DNA of 23,866 bases from GCA-020344715 sp050115935. GTDB lineage: Archaea > Thermoproteota > Bathyarchaeia > Bathyarchaeales > Bathyarchaeaceae. The stretch spans positions 1-23,866 of the forward strand of contig JASFPO010000016.1 in NCBI GenBank assembly GCA_050115935.1, given 5' to 3'. The position numbers were made by a program, and so were the translations under genes. The notes under the pieces are model-generated. The model was given only the letters and a program-made list of their open reading frames with translations, had not been told where the DNA came from and made no database searches. Below, piece after piece: positions 6,635-15,025 of the stretch. Every line of letters begins with the position of its first letter. Positions within the stretch are counted from its first letter, which is position 1.

Positions 6635-7702
6635 ATGTATGCAATCGCCAAGAAATATCCAAAGCTAGGAGCGGAAATCACGACCTTAAAAGTTCCAAAG
6701 GCTGGGGAAAACGAAATAGTCGTGAAGGTTAGTGCAGCCTCCATCTGTGGAACAGACGTTCACATATGGGACTGGAATCGATGGGCACAGAACCGCATTA
6801 AAAGGCTCCCCATGGTTTTTGGCCACGAAGTTGCCGGTGAAGTTGTTGAGTTGGGTCAAAGTGTTACAAGCTTACAGGAAGGCGACATGGTTTCAGCTGA
6901 AACACACATAGTAGACGGCACCTGCTACCAATGTAAAACCGACCGCATGCACATCTGTCAAAACCTAAAGATCTTGGGCGTTGACACCGCCGGCGTTTTC
7001 GCTGAATATTTCGCATTGCCTGAAAGAAACGCATGGAAAAACGATCCAAAATTGAACGCAGCGATTGCTTCTGTGCAGGAGCCTCTTGGAAACGCTGTAC
7101 AAGCCGCATTGCCTAAAGATCATATTGAAGACATTGTTGGAAAAGATACCGCAGTTTTGGGTTGTGGGCCGATCGGGTTGATGGCGATAGCTGTTTTGAA
7201 AGAGTTAGGGGCAGCTAAGATTTTTGCAACTGCAGGGGGCTTCAATAAGGTTCGCATGGAACTCGCAAAGAAGATGGGCGCAGATATTGTTCTTAGCGCA
7301 AAAGAAGAAGGAAAGAACATTGTCAAGATCATTCGAGATGCAACAGATGGAAAAGGTGTGGATGTTGCATTGGAGATGTCGGGAGCCTCCACCGCTATTA
7401 GACAGGCTTTTGAAATTCTCACTCTTGGTGGACGCGTTTCTCTCTTAGGCCTTTTTGGAGGACCTGTTGAGCTTGACTTGAATGACGCCTTGATCTTTAA
7501 GGCCGCAACTGTTTATGGCATAACTGGTCGAAGAATGTTTCAAACTTGGTTTCAACTGAAAGGCTTACTTGCGAATTCTCGTTTCAGAGAGAAGATAAGT
7601 TGGATAATAACCCACAAGTTGCCCATGCGAGACATAGCTGAAGGCATAGAACTGATCAAATCAAAACAAGCCGGCAAGGTTTCGCTTGAGCCCAAATGGT
7701 GA
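6635..7702 (+). CDS. tdh: L-threonine 3-dehydrogenase
   Basis: The product is 355 residues, the normal size for this zinc medium-chain dehydrogenase. It would oxidise L-threonine to 2-amino-3-ketobutyrate. Catalytic zinc ligands are visible as Cys38 (SICGTD), His64-Glu65 (GHEVAG) and Glu149 (QEPLGN). Substrate-specificity blocks typical of Tdh are present, including HIWDWNRWAQNRI near 43-55 and YGITGRRMFQTW near the C-terminus. The Rossmann entry is GCGPIGLMA (176-184). Two deviations stand out. The structural-zinc lobe has Asp94 where most family members have Cys (D-G-T-C-Y-Q-C, then Cys108), and the acidic residue that normally follows strand beta-2 to bind the NAD ribose is replaced by ATAGG. 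The kbl gene follows, so the pathway assignment is strong. Confidence 0.93.
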   Translation: MYAIAKKYPKLGAEITTLKVPKAGENEIVVKVSAASICGTDVHIWDWNRWAQNRIKRLPMVFGHEVAGEVVELGQSVTSLQEGDMVSAETHIVDGTCYQCKTDRMHICQNLKILGVDTAGVFAEYFALPERNAWKNDPKLNAAIASVQEPLGNAVQAALPKDHIEDIVGKDTAVLGCGPIGLMAIAVLKELGAAKIFATAGGFNKVRMELAKKMGADIVLSAKEEGKNIVKIIRDATDGKGVDVALEMSGASTAIRQAFEILTLGGRVSLLGLFGGPVELDLNDALIFKAATVYGITGRRMFQTWFQLKGLLANSRFREKISWIITHKLPMRDIAEGIELIKSKQAGKVSLEPKW

Positions 7703-7764
7703 AAAAGTTAAGAGAAACATCGTTAGAATAGAGAAAATGTGTAAGCTGTTCAAAGGTGTTTGAT

Positions 7765-8967
7765 GTGTCGATTAAAAGACATGCAACGAGATACCTAGGC
7801 GAAGAATATCAGCGCCTAGTCAGCCAAAGTCTGAACTGGGAACTCAAAGAGCTCCAAACCGCCAATGAACCCATCTGCACAGTTGACGGCAGAGAAGTCA
7901 TCATGCTCTGCGCCAACAACTACCTTAATCTTGCGACCCATCCGAAACTCGTAGAAGCAACAATTGAAGCAACGGAAAAATACGGCGCCGGCGCGGGCAG
8001 CGACCGCTCAATCTCTGGCAACATGACTCTTCATGAAGAGTTAGACCGTCGTCTTGCAAAGTTCAAGCGGGCTCCTGCTTCGTTGACTTATCAAACTGGT
8101 TTCATGGCGAATGAAGGCCTTGTTCCTCAACTCTGCGGCAGAGGAGATCTATATGTTTCTGACGAGTTGAACCATGGTTCCATCATAGACGGTGTGCGGC
8201 TGAGCCATGCAGACCGTGCCATTTTCAAACACAAAGATGCACCAGATCTAGCACGTGTCATGGACGAAGCGGAAAAACATGAACCACCTTACAAGCACAT
8301 CTGGATTCTCACGGACGGCGTCTTCAGCATGGATGGTGACTTAGCTCCGTTGGCAGATATCGCCAAAATCGCTAAAGAACATGGTGCAGGTGTCTATGTG
8401 GACGATGCTCATGGTGAAGGCGTTCTAGGAGAAGGCGGACGGGGCATAGTTAATCACTTCAATCTTAACAGCGACGAGATCCATGTTGAAATGGGAACTT
8501 TTTCAAAGGCTTTCGGAGTTATAGGTGGACACGTTTCTGGTGGCGAAGACTTGCGCAACTTCGCTTACAACAAGTCTAGAACTTGGCTACTAAGCGGTGC
8601 AGTGCCTCCAGGGGTGGCTGCGGCTTGTATTGCAGCAATTGATGTCTTGGAGTCTGAGCCTCAACATGTGAGGAAAGTCTGGGAGAACCGTGAGTATTTC
8701 CTAAACGCGTTGAAGGATCTTGGTTTCGATACAGGTAATAGTGAAACGCCGATTGTGCCAGTTATGTGTGGTGAAAGCAAAAAAGCAAAGGATCTTGCAA
8801 ATTTCATCTGGAAGAAAGGCATCTTCGCGCTTCCAATCGTCTTTCCTATGGTGGGTCGCGACAAGGCAAGAATTCGAACTCAGTTGTGCACTAAACACGA
8901 AGAGGAGCACTTGGACAAAGCCATTGAAGCATTTGAAGAAGGCGGCAGAAAACTCAGATTGATCTAA
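7765..8967 (+). CDS. kbl: 2-amino-3-ketobutyrate CoA ligase (glycine C-acetyltransferase)
   Basis: The product is about 400 residues, a PLP-dependent alpha-oxoamine synthase. It would cleave 2-amino-3-ketobutyrate with CoA to glycine and acetyl-CoA, completing the pathway begun by Tdh. Signature features, numbered from the upstream GTG at 7756, are NNYLNLATHP (54-63), the glycine-rich YGAGAGSDRSISG (76-88), the PLP ring contacts VDDAHGEGVLG (215-225), and the Schiff-base Lys251 in GTFSKAFGVIGGHVSG. Related AONS enzymes make other products, but the tdh neighbour 62 bases upstream fixes the role. I chose GTG at 7765 because AAAGGTG lies six bases before it; the GTG at 7756 (three residues longer) has no such site. 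The pair is probably one transcript and supplies acetyl-CoA and glycine from amino-acid fermentation. Confidence 0.93.
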   Translation: MSIKRHATRYLGEEYQRLVSQSLNWELKELQTANEPICTVDGREVIMLCANNYLNLATHPKLVEATIEATEKYGAGAGSDRSISGNMTLHEELDRRLAKFKRAPASLTYQTGFMANEGLVPQLCGRGDLYVSDELNHGSIIDGVRLSHADRAIFKHKDAPDLARVMDEAEKHEPPYKHIWILTDGVFSMDGDLAPLADIAKIAKEHGAGVYVDDAHGEGVLGEGGRGIVNHFNLNSDEIHVEMGTFSKAFGVIGGHVSGGEDLRNFAYNKSRTWLLSGAVPPGVAAACIAAIDVLESEPQHVRKVWENREYFLNALKDLGFDTGNSETPIVPVMCGESKKAKDLANFIWKKGIFALPIVFPMVGRDKARIRTQLCTKHEEEHLDKAIEAFEEGGRKLRLI

Positions 8968-8984
8968 CCGAAAACACTGTTCCC

Positions 8985-8991
8985 TTTTTTT
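8985..8991 (+). terminator. T7 terminator of the tdh-kbl operon
   Basis: Seven T follow CCC, starting 18 bases after the kbl stop. This fits the oligo-T terminators of archaea. Confidence 0.65.
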
Positions 8992-9300
8992 CTGTTATGC
9001 TGTCAACTGAAAGAAGAGAATAGTTACGATAGTCTTCCTATGTTAGGAACATACGATAGATGCATATTCATTTCAATAATGTACATCTCCTTTGAACTCC
9101 GAAATCTGAAAAATGACAGATTCAGTTAAACAAAGTATATTTCGAGTCTTTTCGTGACAAGAAACGTGGAAAATGATGGAGTAAAATGAATCTATGTGTT
9201 CTAGGATATGATTCCCGATTGTGGAGCTGGGAGGCTTTTAATGGTAGAAGGATTGAGATTCCTTTAACTTTGGAAAGATGTTGCCGCCTCAAATTGACGA

Positions 9301-9310
9301 TTATAAAAGG
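9301..9310 (+). promoter_or_regulatory. TATA box of the DNA ligase gene
   Basis: TTATAAAAGG lies 113-122 bases before the chosen ATG and predicts a transcript start near 9330, leaving a leader of about 90 nt with GAAAGGG before the ATG. Confidence 0.5.
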
Positions 9311-9422
9311 TTCGATTATTTTCGCTAATTGCCTTGTTCTTCTCTTATGAACCTATGAAAATGTTTATGTTTAGTTGGCAAGATTGAGTCTTTCAGAAGA
9401 CTGTTTTCTGAAAGGGAATAGC

Positions 9423-11108
9423 ATGCAAACGCGGTTTCAAGTGTTGGCAGAGCTTTGCGAGAAAGTGGAGGCAACCAGCAAACGCACAGTTATGATCAAT
9501 CTGGTAGCTGATTTTCTGAATCAACTGGGCGCAGCTGAGGTTGAGCCTGCAGTTTCCATGTTGCTAGGTAGAGCTTTTCCAAAGTGGGGCCAACGTGTGC
9601 TCGAGATAAGTTGGGCAACCTTGAGCAATGTGATCAAAAGCTTGACGGATGTGAACTGGACGAGTTTCAGAGAAAGTCTTGCGAAGACTGGCGACATTGG
9701 AGCGGCTACAAGAATCTTGTTTGAATCAAGCCGAATCCGGAAGCAAGCTACGCTTGTTGAAAAGCCATTGACCGTTCTTGAGGTTAGACGTGCTTTAGAA
9801 GCGATTGCTGAAAATGTTGGCTCTAGTTCGAGAGAGCGAAAGGAGCGTTTGCTGGAAACCTTGTTCAGTCAAGCTTCGGCTCTCGAAGCAAAGTATCTTG
9901 TGAAAATCGTAATTGGTGAGATGAGAATAGGCTTTCACGAAGGTTTGATGGAGCTTGCTGTTTCGAAGAGTTTCAGCATTCAGCTTGATGTTGTTCAAAC
10001 TGCAGCCATGTTGGTTGGTGATATTGCTGAGGTTGCTAAGATAGCCAAGGAGCATGGAGAGGCTGGCGTGTTGAAACTTGAGCTTCGAATGTTTAGACCG
10101 TTTAGGCCTATGCTGGCTCAAAACTGCGAGAGTGTAGATGAGGTGTTACAGGAGCATGGTGGGGAGTCAGCGTTTGAGTATAAACTTGATGGGGCTCGTA
10201 TTCAGATTCACAAGCAGGCTGATGATGTTAGGATTTTCAGTCGCCGACTCACTGATGTCACGGAGAGCCTACCCGAAATTGTGGAGTTGATTAGGGGCGA
10301 GGTGAGCGCTGGAAAAGCAGTTTTGGAAGGCGAGGTTGTGGCTGTTGGAGAGGATAGGAGCCCCATGCTTTTTCAACATCTCATGCGCAGGTTTCGCAGA
10401 ATTCATAAGATAGATGAGATGCAGAGGCAGATTCCGATTGAGCCTTACTTGTTTGACATTTTGTATCTAGATGGTAAAAGCTTGATTGGGCTTCCGTATG
10501 TTGAACGCAGAAAGAAGCTGGCGGAAATCTCTGGTGACATTTCGTTAGCCAAACAGTTGATTACGAAGAGCACTGAAGAGGCTATGAGGTTTCTGGAAGA
10601 AGCTATAGAGGCTGGACATGAAGGACTGATGGCGAAAAGGCTTGACAGCGCTTATACGCCGGGTGTTCGAGGCAAACGCTGGCTCAAGATAAAAAGGACA
10701 CTGGAGCCCCTTGATCTTGTCATTGTGGGTGCGGAATGGGGCTATGGGAGAAGACATGATTGGCTTTCTGATTATTATCTTGCTGCTCGTGACGCTGAGA
10801 CAGGTGAATTTTTGGTTGTTGGGAAGACGTTCAAAGGATTAACTGACAAGGAATTTGTTCAGATTACTGAACGTCTGAAGGAGTTGACGGTTGAGAAGAA
10901 ACGTCACGGTGTCAAGGTTGTTCCGAAGATTGTGGTTCAAGTAGCCTATAATGAGATTCAGAAGAGCCCTAAATATGAGTGTGGGATGGCGCTTCGCTTT
11001 GCTAGGATTACTCGATTTAGAGAGGACAAGAGTCCGGAAGAGGCAGATACTATACAGAGAGTTAGAGAGATTTATGAAAGACAATACGAAAAAAAAGCCA
11101 GATACTAA
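9423..11108 (+). CDS. lig: ATP-dependent DNA ligase, archaeal/eukaryotic type
   Basis: The product is about 561 residues, the usual archaeal length. It seals nicks during replication and repair through an adenylated lysine. The N-terminal DNA-binding domain (about 1-200, ending near GEMRIGFHEGLMELAVS) precedes the nucleotidyltransferase core. The motifs are motif I EYKLDGARIQIHK with Lys254 as adenylated residue, motif Ia/III FSRRLTDVTESLPEI, motif IV EGEVVAVG, motif V EGLMAKRLDSAYTPG followed by RWLKIKR, and a C-terminal OB-fold. ATG at 9423 was chosen because GAAAGGG is six bases upstream and MQTRFQVLAELCEKVEATSKR matches the family start; the in-frame TTG at 9375 would add 16 unusual residues. 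Its last eight codons (Y-E-K-K-A-R-Y-stop) form one copy of a direct repeat whose other copy lies beyond the catalase gene. Confidence 0.95.
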   Translation: MQTRFQVLAELCEKVEATSKRTVMINLVADFLNQLGAAEVEPAVSMLLGRAFPKWGQRVLEISWATLSNVIKSLTDVNWTSFRESLAKTGDIGAATRILFESSRIRKQATLVEKPLTVLEVRRALEAIAENVGSSSRERKERLLETLFSQASALEAKYLVKIVIGEMRIGFHEGLMELAVSKSFSIQLDVVQTAAMLVGDIAEVAKIAKEHGEAGVLKLELRMFRPFRPMLAQNCESVDEVLQEHGGESAFEYKLDGARIQIHKQADDVRIFSRRLTDVTESLPEIVELIRGEVSAGKAVLEGEVVAVGEDRSPMLFQHLMRRFRRIHKIDEMQRQIPIEPYLFDILYLDGKSLIGLPYVERRKKLAEISGDISLAKQLITKSTEEAMRFLEEAIEAGHEGLMAKRLDSAYTPGVRGKRWLKIKRTLEPLDLVIVGAEWGYGRRHDWLSDYYLAARDAETGEFLVVGKTFKGLTDKEFVQITERLKELTVEKKRHGVKVVPKIVVQVAYNEIQKSPKYECGMALRFARITRFREDKSPEEADTIQRVREIYERQYEKKARY

Positions 11109-11117
11109 TAAGATCTA
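11085..11117. repeat. Direct repeat copy 1 (end of ligase gene)
   Basis: This 33-nt stretch spans the last ligase codons and stop. It shares 31 aligned bases with 12801-12833, differing by one substitution and two single-base indels; the longest exact run is AAAAAAAGCCAGATACTAA. The catalase gene lies between the two copies. Confidence 0.75.
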
Positions 11118-11214
11118 CCCTCTCTCACCAGTCAATCTTCTGCGTGGATTTTATAGAAAAAAGGGAAGTTTGCGGGAGATCCCAACTGCAGGTGTTGTTC
11201 AGATTAACACGAAC

Positions 11215-12672
11215 TCAAATTCTAAGATCTAGCCCAAGTCCTTCCGCAACACATTGACCATAATCAGGGTCAGCCTTGTGGAATATCTTTGCCTGTCGAA
11301 TCTGAATGTCTCTTCTTGCGTTGCGCAGATGTGAGACAATGTTGCCAATGAGATGATCACGGTCCTTGTCGGTCATAACCTTCCGATACAGATTTCCCGC
11401 TTGCACGAAATCATCGTTTGGATGAGTATATGGCTGGCGGGCAGCCTTGCCAGAAACCTCGAAAACTGGTTCAGCGGCCTGAATATCCGGCTCGGGACCA
11501 CCGAAACTGTTAGGATAGTAGTTTGGGCCGCTGCCTTCGCTATCATCAAAACGCATGAACCCGTCACGTTGGTAGTTTTGCACCTTTACACCCTTTGGTC
11601 TATTCACCGGCAGAAGATGATAGTTGGGACCCAACCGATACCGATGAGCATCGTGATATGCAAACAAACGACCTTGTAGCATCTTATCTGGTGAAGCAGC
11701 GATACCTGGAACAAAGTTTGCTGGAGAAAAGGCAGCTTGCTCCACTTCAGCGAAGTAGTTTTCTGGATTGCGATTCAAGACCATGCGGCCAACCTCTATC
11801 GGTGGATAGTCACCATGAGGCCAGACTTTGGTGACATCGAATATATCAAAGCGATAGTCTTCAGCGTCTTCAGGTTTCATTATCTGCACCTGAAGTGTCC
11901 AAGAGGGGAAATCCCCTCTCTTGATTGCGTTGTAAAGGTCTCCGGTGGCGTGATCAGGGTCAGTTCCCTTCACATGCTCGGCCTCCTCTCGTGTCAAATT
12001 CTGGATGCCTTGATCGGTTTTGAAATGATACTTCACCCAGAAATGTTTGCCTCTCTCGTTGTACCATTTGAATGTATGGCTTCCATAGCCATTCATGTGC
12101 CGATATGACTTGGGAGTTCCCCTATCAGAGAAGAGAATTGTGACCTGATGAATTGATTCAGGTGTCAAAGATAGGAAATCCCAAAACATGTTCGCATCTT
12201 TGAGGTTAGTCGCTGGGTTGCGTTTCTGGGTATGGATGAAGTCTGGAAACTTCAAGGGATCACGGATGAAAAAGACCGGAGTGTTATTGCCTACAAGGTC
12301 ATAGTTGCCATCCTCTGTATAGAATTTAACCGCAAATCCCCGTGGATCACGTTCAGCATCTGCTGAGCCCTTCTCGCCACCCACAGTAGAGAATCTTACA
12401 AATACTTCAGTGCGCTTGCCTACTTTGGAGAGGAACTTTGCCTTGGTGTACTTTGTTACATCATTTGTCACCTCGAAGTATCCTCCAGCACCTGCGCCTT
12501 TGGCATGCACAATCCGTTCAGGGATTCGTTCACGGTTGAAGTGAGCTAGTTTTTCAATTAGGTGGGTATCTTGGATTAGAACTGGGCCACGATTGCCTGC
12601 TGTCACAGAATTTTGGTCATCATCAACGATCCTGCCAAAGTTTGTGGTAAGTTTCCTCTTTTTTTCGGTCAT
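11215..12672 (-). CDS. katA: Heme catalase (monofunctional, small-subunit type)
   Basis: The product is about 485 residues, typical of small-subunit clade-3-like catalases. It would break hydrogen peroxide into water and oxygen in the cytoplasm. Catalytic residues are visible (numbered from the first of two ATGs): His57 in RIVHAKGAGAGGYFEVT, Asn130/131 in DLVGNNTPVFFIRDP, and the heme-ligand Tyr340 in RLFAYHDAHRYRLGPN. The Phe-rich FIHTQKRNP block and NADPH-region sequences are intact, so it should be active. Two adjacent ATGs occur; the second (12672) lies six bases from GGAGGA and is preferred. A TATA box at 12708-12715 gives a leader of only about a dozen bases. It converges with ligase. 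Catalase is unusual in presumed anaerobic archaea, and the gene is bracketed by a duplicated ligase tail, so recent acquisition is likely. Confidence 0.95.
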   Translation of the reverse strand: MTEKKRKLTTNFGRIVDDDQNSVTAGNRGPVLIQDTHLIEKLAHFNRERIPERIVHAKGAGAGGYFEVTNDVTKYTKAKFLSKVGKRTEVFVRFSTVGGEKGSADAERDPRGFAVKFYTEDGNYDLVGNNTPVFFIRDPLKFPDFIHTQKRNPATNLKDANMFWDFLSLTPESIHQVTILFSDRGTPKSYRHMNGYGSHTFKWYNERGKHFWVKYHFKTDQGIQNLTREEAEHVKGTDPDHATGDLYNAIKRGDFPSWTLQVQIMKPEDAEDYRFDIFDVTKVWPHGDYPPIEVGRMVLNRNPENYFAEVEQAAFSPANFVPGIAASPDKMLQGRLFAYHDAHRYRLGPNYHLLPVNRPKGVKVQNYQRDGFMRFDDSEGSGPNYYPNSFGGPEPDIQAAEPVFEVSGKAARQPYTHPNDDFVQAGNLYRKVMTDKDRDHLIGNIVSHLRNARRDIQIRQAKIFHKADPDYGQCVAEGLGLDLRI

Positions 12673-12707
12673 CATAATTCCTCCGATTTTAGTATTCAGC
12701 CATCGAA

Positions 12708-12715
12708 ATTTATAA
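12708..12715 (-). promoter_or_regulatory. TATA box of the catalase gene
   Basis: On the minus strand TTATAAAT follows CGAACACA and sits about 36 bases before the ATG, predicting transcription from about 12685, right at the GGAGGA site (12679-12684). Confidence 0.65.
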
Positions 12716-12756
12716 TGTGTTCGATTGAATCAACAGCCATCCTGAGGTCTTTTCAG

Positions 12757-12782
12757 AAAAAAAGGGGATTCCTGCAAAAAAA
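12757..12782 (-). terminator. Twin T7 terminators after the dockerin gene
   Basis: On the minus strand two separate runs of seven T (12776-12782 and 12757-12763) lie 50-77 bases past the dockerin stop and before the catalase promoter. Together they would isolate the two transcripts. Confidence 0.5.
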
Positions 12783-12800
12783 TAGGTGATATATCCACTG

Positions 12801-12833
12801 TACGAGAAAAAAAGCCAGATACTAAGAAGTCTA
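12801..12833. repeat. Direct repeat copy 2 (beside dockerin stop)
   Basis: This is a near-copy of the ligase gene tail (11085-11117). A one-base insertion breaks the coding phase, so it no longer encodes the ligase end. It ends exactly against the dockerin stop codon at 12834. Confidence 0.75.
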
Positions 12834-13448
12834 TCAGGATTCTCCCCAGTGGGCGCTGGCTATTCCAACGTCGAAAATGTCTATAGCACCATCGCTGTTG
12901 ACATCAGCACTCGTATCAAAGCCTAAAGGTCCAACTGGAGGACCTGGATGCCAGTGAGCGCTGATTTCGCCGATGTCGAATATATCAACGATTCTGTCGC
13001 CGTTGACGTCGCCTGGGATTGTAACCTCAAAACACACTCTCTTTGCAAGGTAGTGCGTACCTTCCATGTAATGCACATGATAAGCATACACATCAAACTG
13101 GTATGACCCTGCTGGCAAATTCCCTAGTTGGTATGTGAAGCTGTCGTCATGCATCACCGTCGCGACGAATTCATCTGGAGTAGGCACATATATAGTGGCG
13201 GTAACGTAAAACCTGTTGCCAATCCGAGTTGGAGGCCCAAACTCCTCAACGTATGGAGGCATTGAAGTGAACTCAAAGCTGACTTCAACATTTACTTCGT
13301 CATCTACTGTCGGAGATTCCGGTGTCACGGTAACACTGGGCTCAAATACCTCTGCAGATACTGACGACACGCGAAATCCCAATGTCAAAACACCCACTAG
13401 AAGCAGAATCAGTATACACGACACTATCCTTCCGGTCAAAGCTCTCAA
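12834..13448 (-). CDS. Secreted protein with two dockerin-type calcium repeats
   Basis: The mature protein is about 170 residues. From TTG 13448 it begins LRALTGRIVSCILILLLVGV with a hydrophobic stretch ending near SSVSA, a credible signal peptide. A beta-rich Ig-like domain follows (about TVTPESPTVDDEVNVEVSF to CFEVTIP). The C-terminus has a pair of dockerin repeats, GDVNGDRIVDIFDIGEISAHW and ADVNSDGAIDIFDVGIASAHW, with Asp/Asn calcium-loop residues at the usual spacing. Dockerins bind cohesins in cellulosomes, but archaeal versions occur widely in surface proteins with unknown partners; no cohesin is in this window. I placed the start at TTG 13448 because GGAGGAG lies just before it and a TATA box at 13482-13489 would put transcription near 13459. 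The frame continues to 13502, but that longer start would precede the transcript. Confidence 0.8.
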   Translation of the reverse strand: MRALTGRIVSCILILLLVGVLTLGFRVSSVSAEVFEPSVTVTPESPTVDDEVNVEVSFEFTSMPPYVEEFGPPTRIGNRFYVTATIYVPTPDEFVATVMHDDSFTYQLGNLPAGSYQFDVYAYHVHYMEGTHYLAKRVCFEVTIPGDVNGDRIVDIFDIGEISAHWHPGPPVGPLGFDTSADVNSDGAIDIFDVGIASAHWGES

Positions 13449-13481
13449 TTCTCCTCCAAAACTAATCATTACTATAATCGA

Positions 13482-13489
13482 CATATATG
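13482..13489 (-). promoter_or_regulatory. TATA-like box of the dockerin gene
   Basis: The palindromic CATATATG sits about 30 bases upstream of the GGAGGAG site and decides the short start chosen for the dockerin gene. Confidence 0.4.
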
Positions 13490-13532
13490 TCTTGTGAAGC
13501 AATCTTCTATAGACGCGCCCATCACAACTGGA

Positions 13533-13540
13533 CTTAAATG
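13533..13540 (+). promoter_or_regulatory. TATA-like box of the M20 amidohydrolase gene
   Basis: CTTAAATG lies 58-65 bases before the ATG at 13598 and predicts a start near 13563 with a leader of about 35 nt containing AGGTG. Confidence 0.4.
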
Positions 13541-13597
13541 CGTTCCCAAATCATAAAAGCCCGATAAATTGATACTGATATACTGCAGGTGTTCTTC

Positions 13598-15025
13598 ATG
13601 CGCACTGACAAGGAACAAGCCCTTGATTGGATTGAGAATAACAAGAAACGACTTATCGAAATAAGCGACGAAATCTGGGAGCTCGCTGAACTAGGCTTAG
13701 CCGAGCTCAAGTCTTCAAACCTCCTAGCAAACGAGTTGAAGAGACAAAAGTTCAGGGTTGAGCGCGGTATTGCGGGTATGCCCACAGCTTTTGTAGCCTC
13801 TTGGGGTGAAGGAAAACCAGTCATAGGAATAATGGGTGAGTACGATGCTTTGCCAGGGCTATCACAAAAAAAGACTGCTCAGCAAGAGCCCTTTGAACCA
13901 GGGAAACCCGGACATGGATGCGGGCACAATATTCATGGGACAAGCGGCATGGCAGCAGCAGTAGCAGTAAGGAAAGCCATGGAAAAGCACAAGATGAAAG
14001 GCACTATCAAATTTTTTGGATGTCCAGCTGAGGAGAATTTCTCGGGCAAAGTGTTCATGGTGAGAGATGGTTGTTTCAATGATGTTGACGCAGTAATCAG
14101 CCATCATCCAAGCACAATGAATGAAGTTACTTTGAAAAGCAGCTTGGCGGTTGACTCGGCGAAATTTCACTTCTATGGTAAGGCTTCTCATGCTGGTGGT
14201 TCCCCTGAGCACGGTAGAAGCGCTTTAGATGCGGTGGAACTGATGAATACAGGTGTTAACTATTTGAGGGAACATGTAATCCAAGATGCAAGAATACACT
14301 ATACAATTGAAAAGGGCGGAGACCAACCGAATATTGTTCCACCATACGCCAGAAGCTGGTACTACATAAGAGCCCCAGAGAGAGATCAACTAGAATTCAT
14401 ATACAATTGGATTCTTGACATAGCAAAGGGAGCATCCATCATGACCAAAACTGACGTAAAGATAGAGTTCGCTGAAGGCTGCTACAATCTAATTCCTAAC
14501 AGAGCGATTTCAGAGCTAATTGTAGAGAACATGCGCAATATCGGACTTCCCAAATACAGTGACGAAGATATGAAGTTTGCTGAGAAAATCGCTGCCACAA
14601 TTACACCTGAAATCAAAACTGCTCAACTAAGGAAATCCAAGCGCCCAGGATGGGAAAAACTTGTGGACAAACTGATAGATGACGAAGTTCCTGAACCCTG
14701 GGGTGAAGGTGAAACCAGTCATGGGAGCACCGATGTGGCTGACGTAAGTTGGCAGGCTCCTACAGTAGAATTTGGCACTGCCACAGCAGTTTTAGGTACA
14801 CCTGGACATTCATGGAAATATGTAGCCCAATGCGGAGTTGGACTTGGACACAAATCTTTGATATTTGCATCTAAAGTCATGGCTACTACAGCTATTGACC
14901 TCTTGACGAATGAGGATGCACTGAGCAAAGCGAGGAAGGAACACCGACGAAGAATAGGCAGTAGCAAATACAATTCACCGATACCCCTAGATCATAAGCC
15001 TCCTCTCGATGTTTGGAATAGATGA
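13598..15025 (+). CDS. M20-family amidohydrolase, AbgB-like
   Basis: The product is 475 residues and resembles subunit B of p-aminobenzoyl-glutamate hydrolase, a zinc metallopeptidase-fold amidohydrolase. Visible features are the EYDALPGLSQ block, the metal-binding PGHGCGHNIHGTSGMAAAVA, the catalytic Glu pair in FGCPAEEN, and the dimerisation-domain signature SHAGGSPEHGRSALDA with ISHHPS before it. Late in the protein GETSHGSTDVADVSWQAPT and GTPGHSWKYVAQCG complete the active site. Substrate is probably an N-acyl or peptide-linked amino acid; the family assignment does not fix it. ATG at 13598 is six bases after AGGTG; the in-frame GTG at 13589 overlaps that site and is rejected. It is divergent from the dockerin gene, and no abgA partner is adjacent, so it probably acts alone. 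Confidence 0.87.
   Translation: MRTDKEQALDWIENNKKRLIEISDEIWELAELGLAELKSSNLLANELKRQKFRVERGIAGMPTAFVASWGEGKPVIGIMGEYDALPGLSQKKTAQQEPFEPGKPGHGCGHNIHGTSGMAAAVAVRKAMEKHKMKGTIKFFGCPAEENFSGKVFMVRDGCFNDVDAVISHHPSTMNEVTLKSSLAVDSAKFHFYGKASHAGGSPEHGRSALDAVELMNTGVNYLREHVIQDARIHYTIEKGGDQPNIVPPYARSWYYIRAPERDQLEFIYNWILDIAKGASIMTKTDVKIEFAEGCYNLIPNRAISELIVENMRNIGLPKYSDEDMKFAEKIAATITPEIKTAQLRKSKRPGWEKLVDKLIDDEVPEPWGEGETSHGSTDVADVSWQAPTVEFGTATAVLGTPGHSWKYVAQCGVGLGHKSLIFASKVMATTAIDLLTNEDALSKARKEHRRRIGSSKYNSPIPLDHKPPLDVWNR

Larger units (their letters stand above)
8968..9422. other. Intergenic region between kbl and DNA ligase
   Basis: These 455 bases contain the kbl terminator, a short stem TTCCT/AGGAA enclosed by two copies of TACGATAG/A (about 9025-9060), a six-base stem AATCTG/CAGATT (about 9105-9125), and the ligase TATA box. 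A 54-codon frame from ATG 9186 to TGA 9350 has a GGAG just upstream but overlaps the TATA box and has an unconvincing composition. I see no reliable gene or RNA here. Confidence 0.5.

Noticed and set aside
9186..9350. 54-codon ATG frame with GGAG upstream, between kbl and ligase
   Set aside because: It overlaps the likely ligase TATA box, has no recognised pattern, and its composition looks random.
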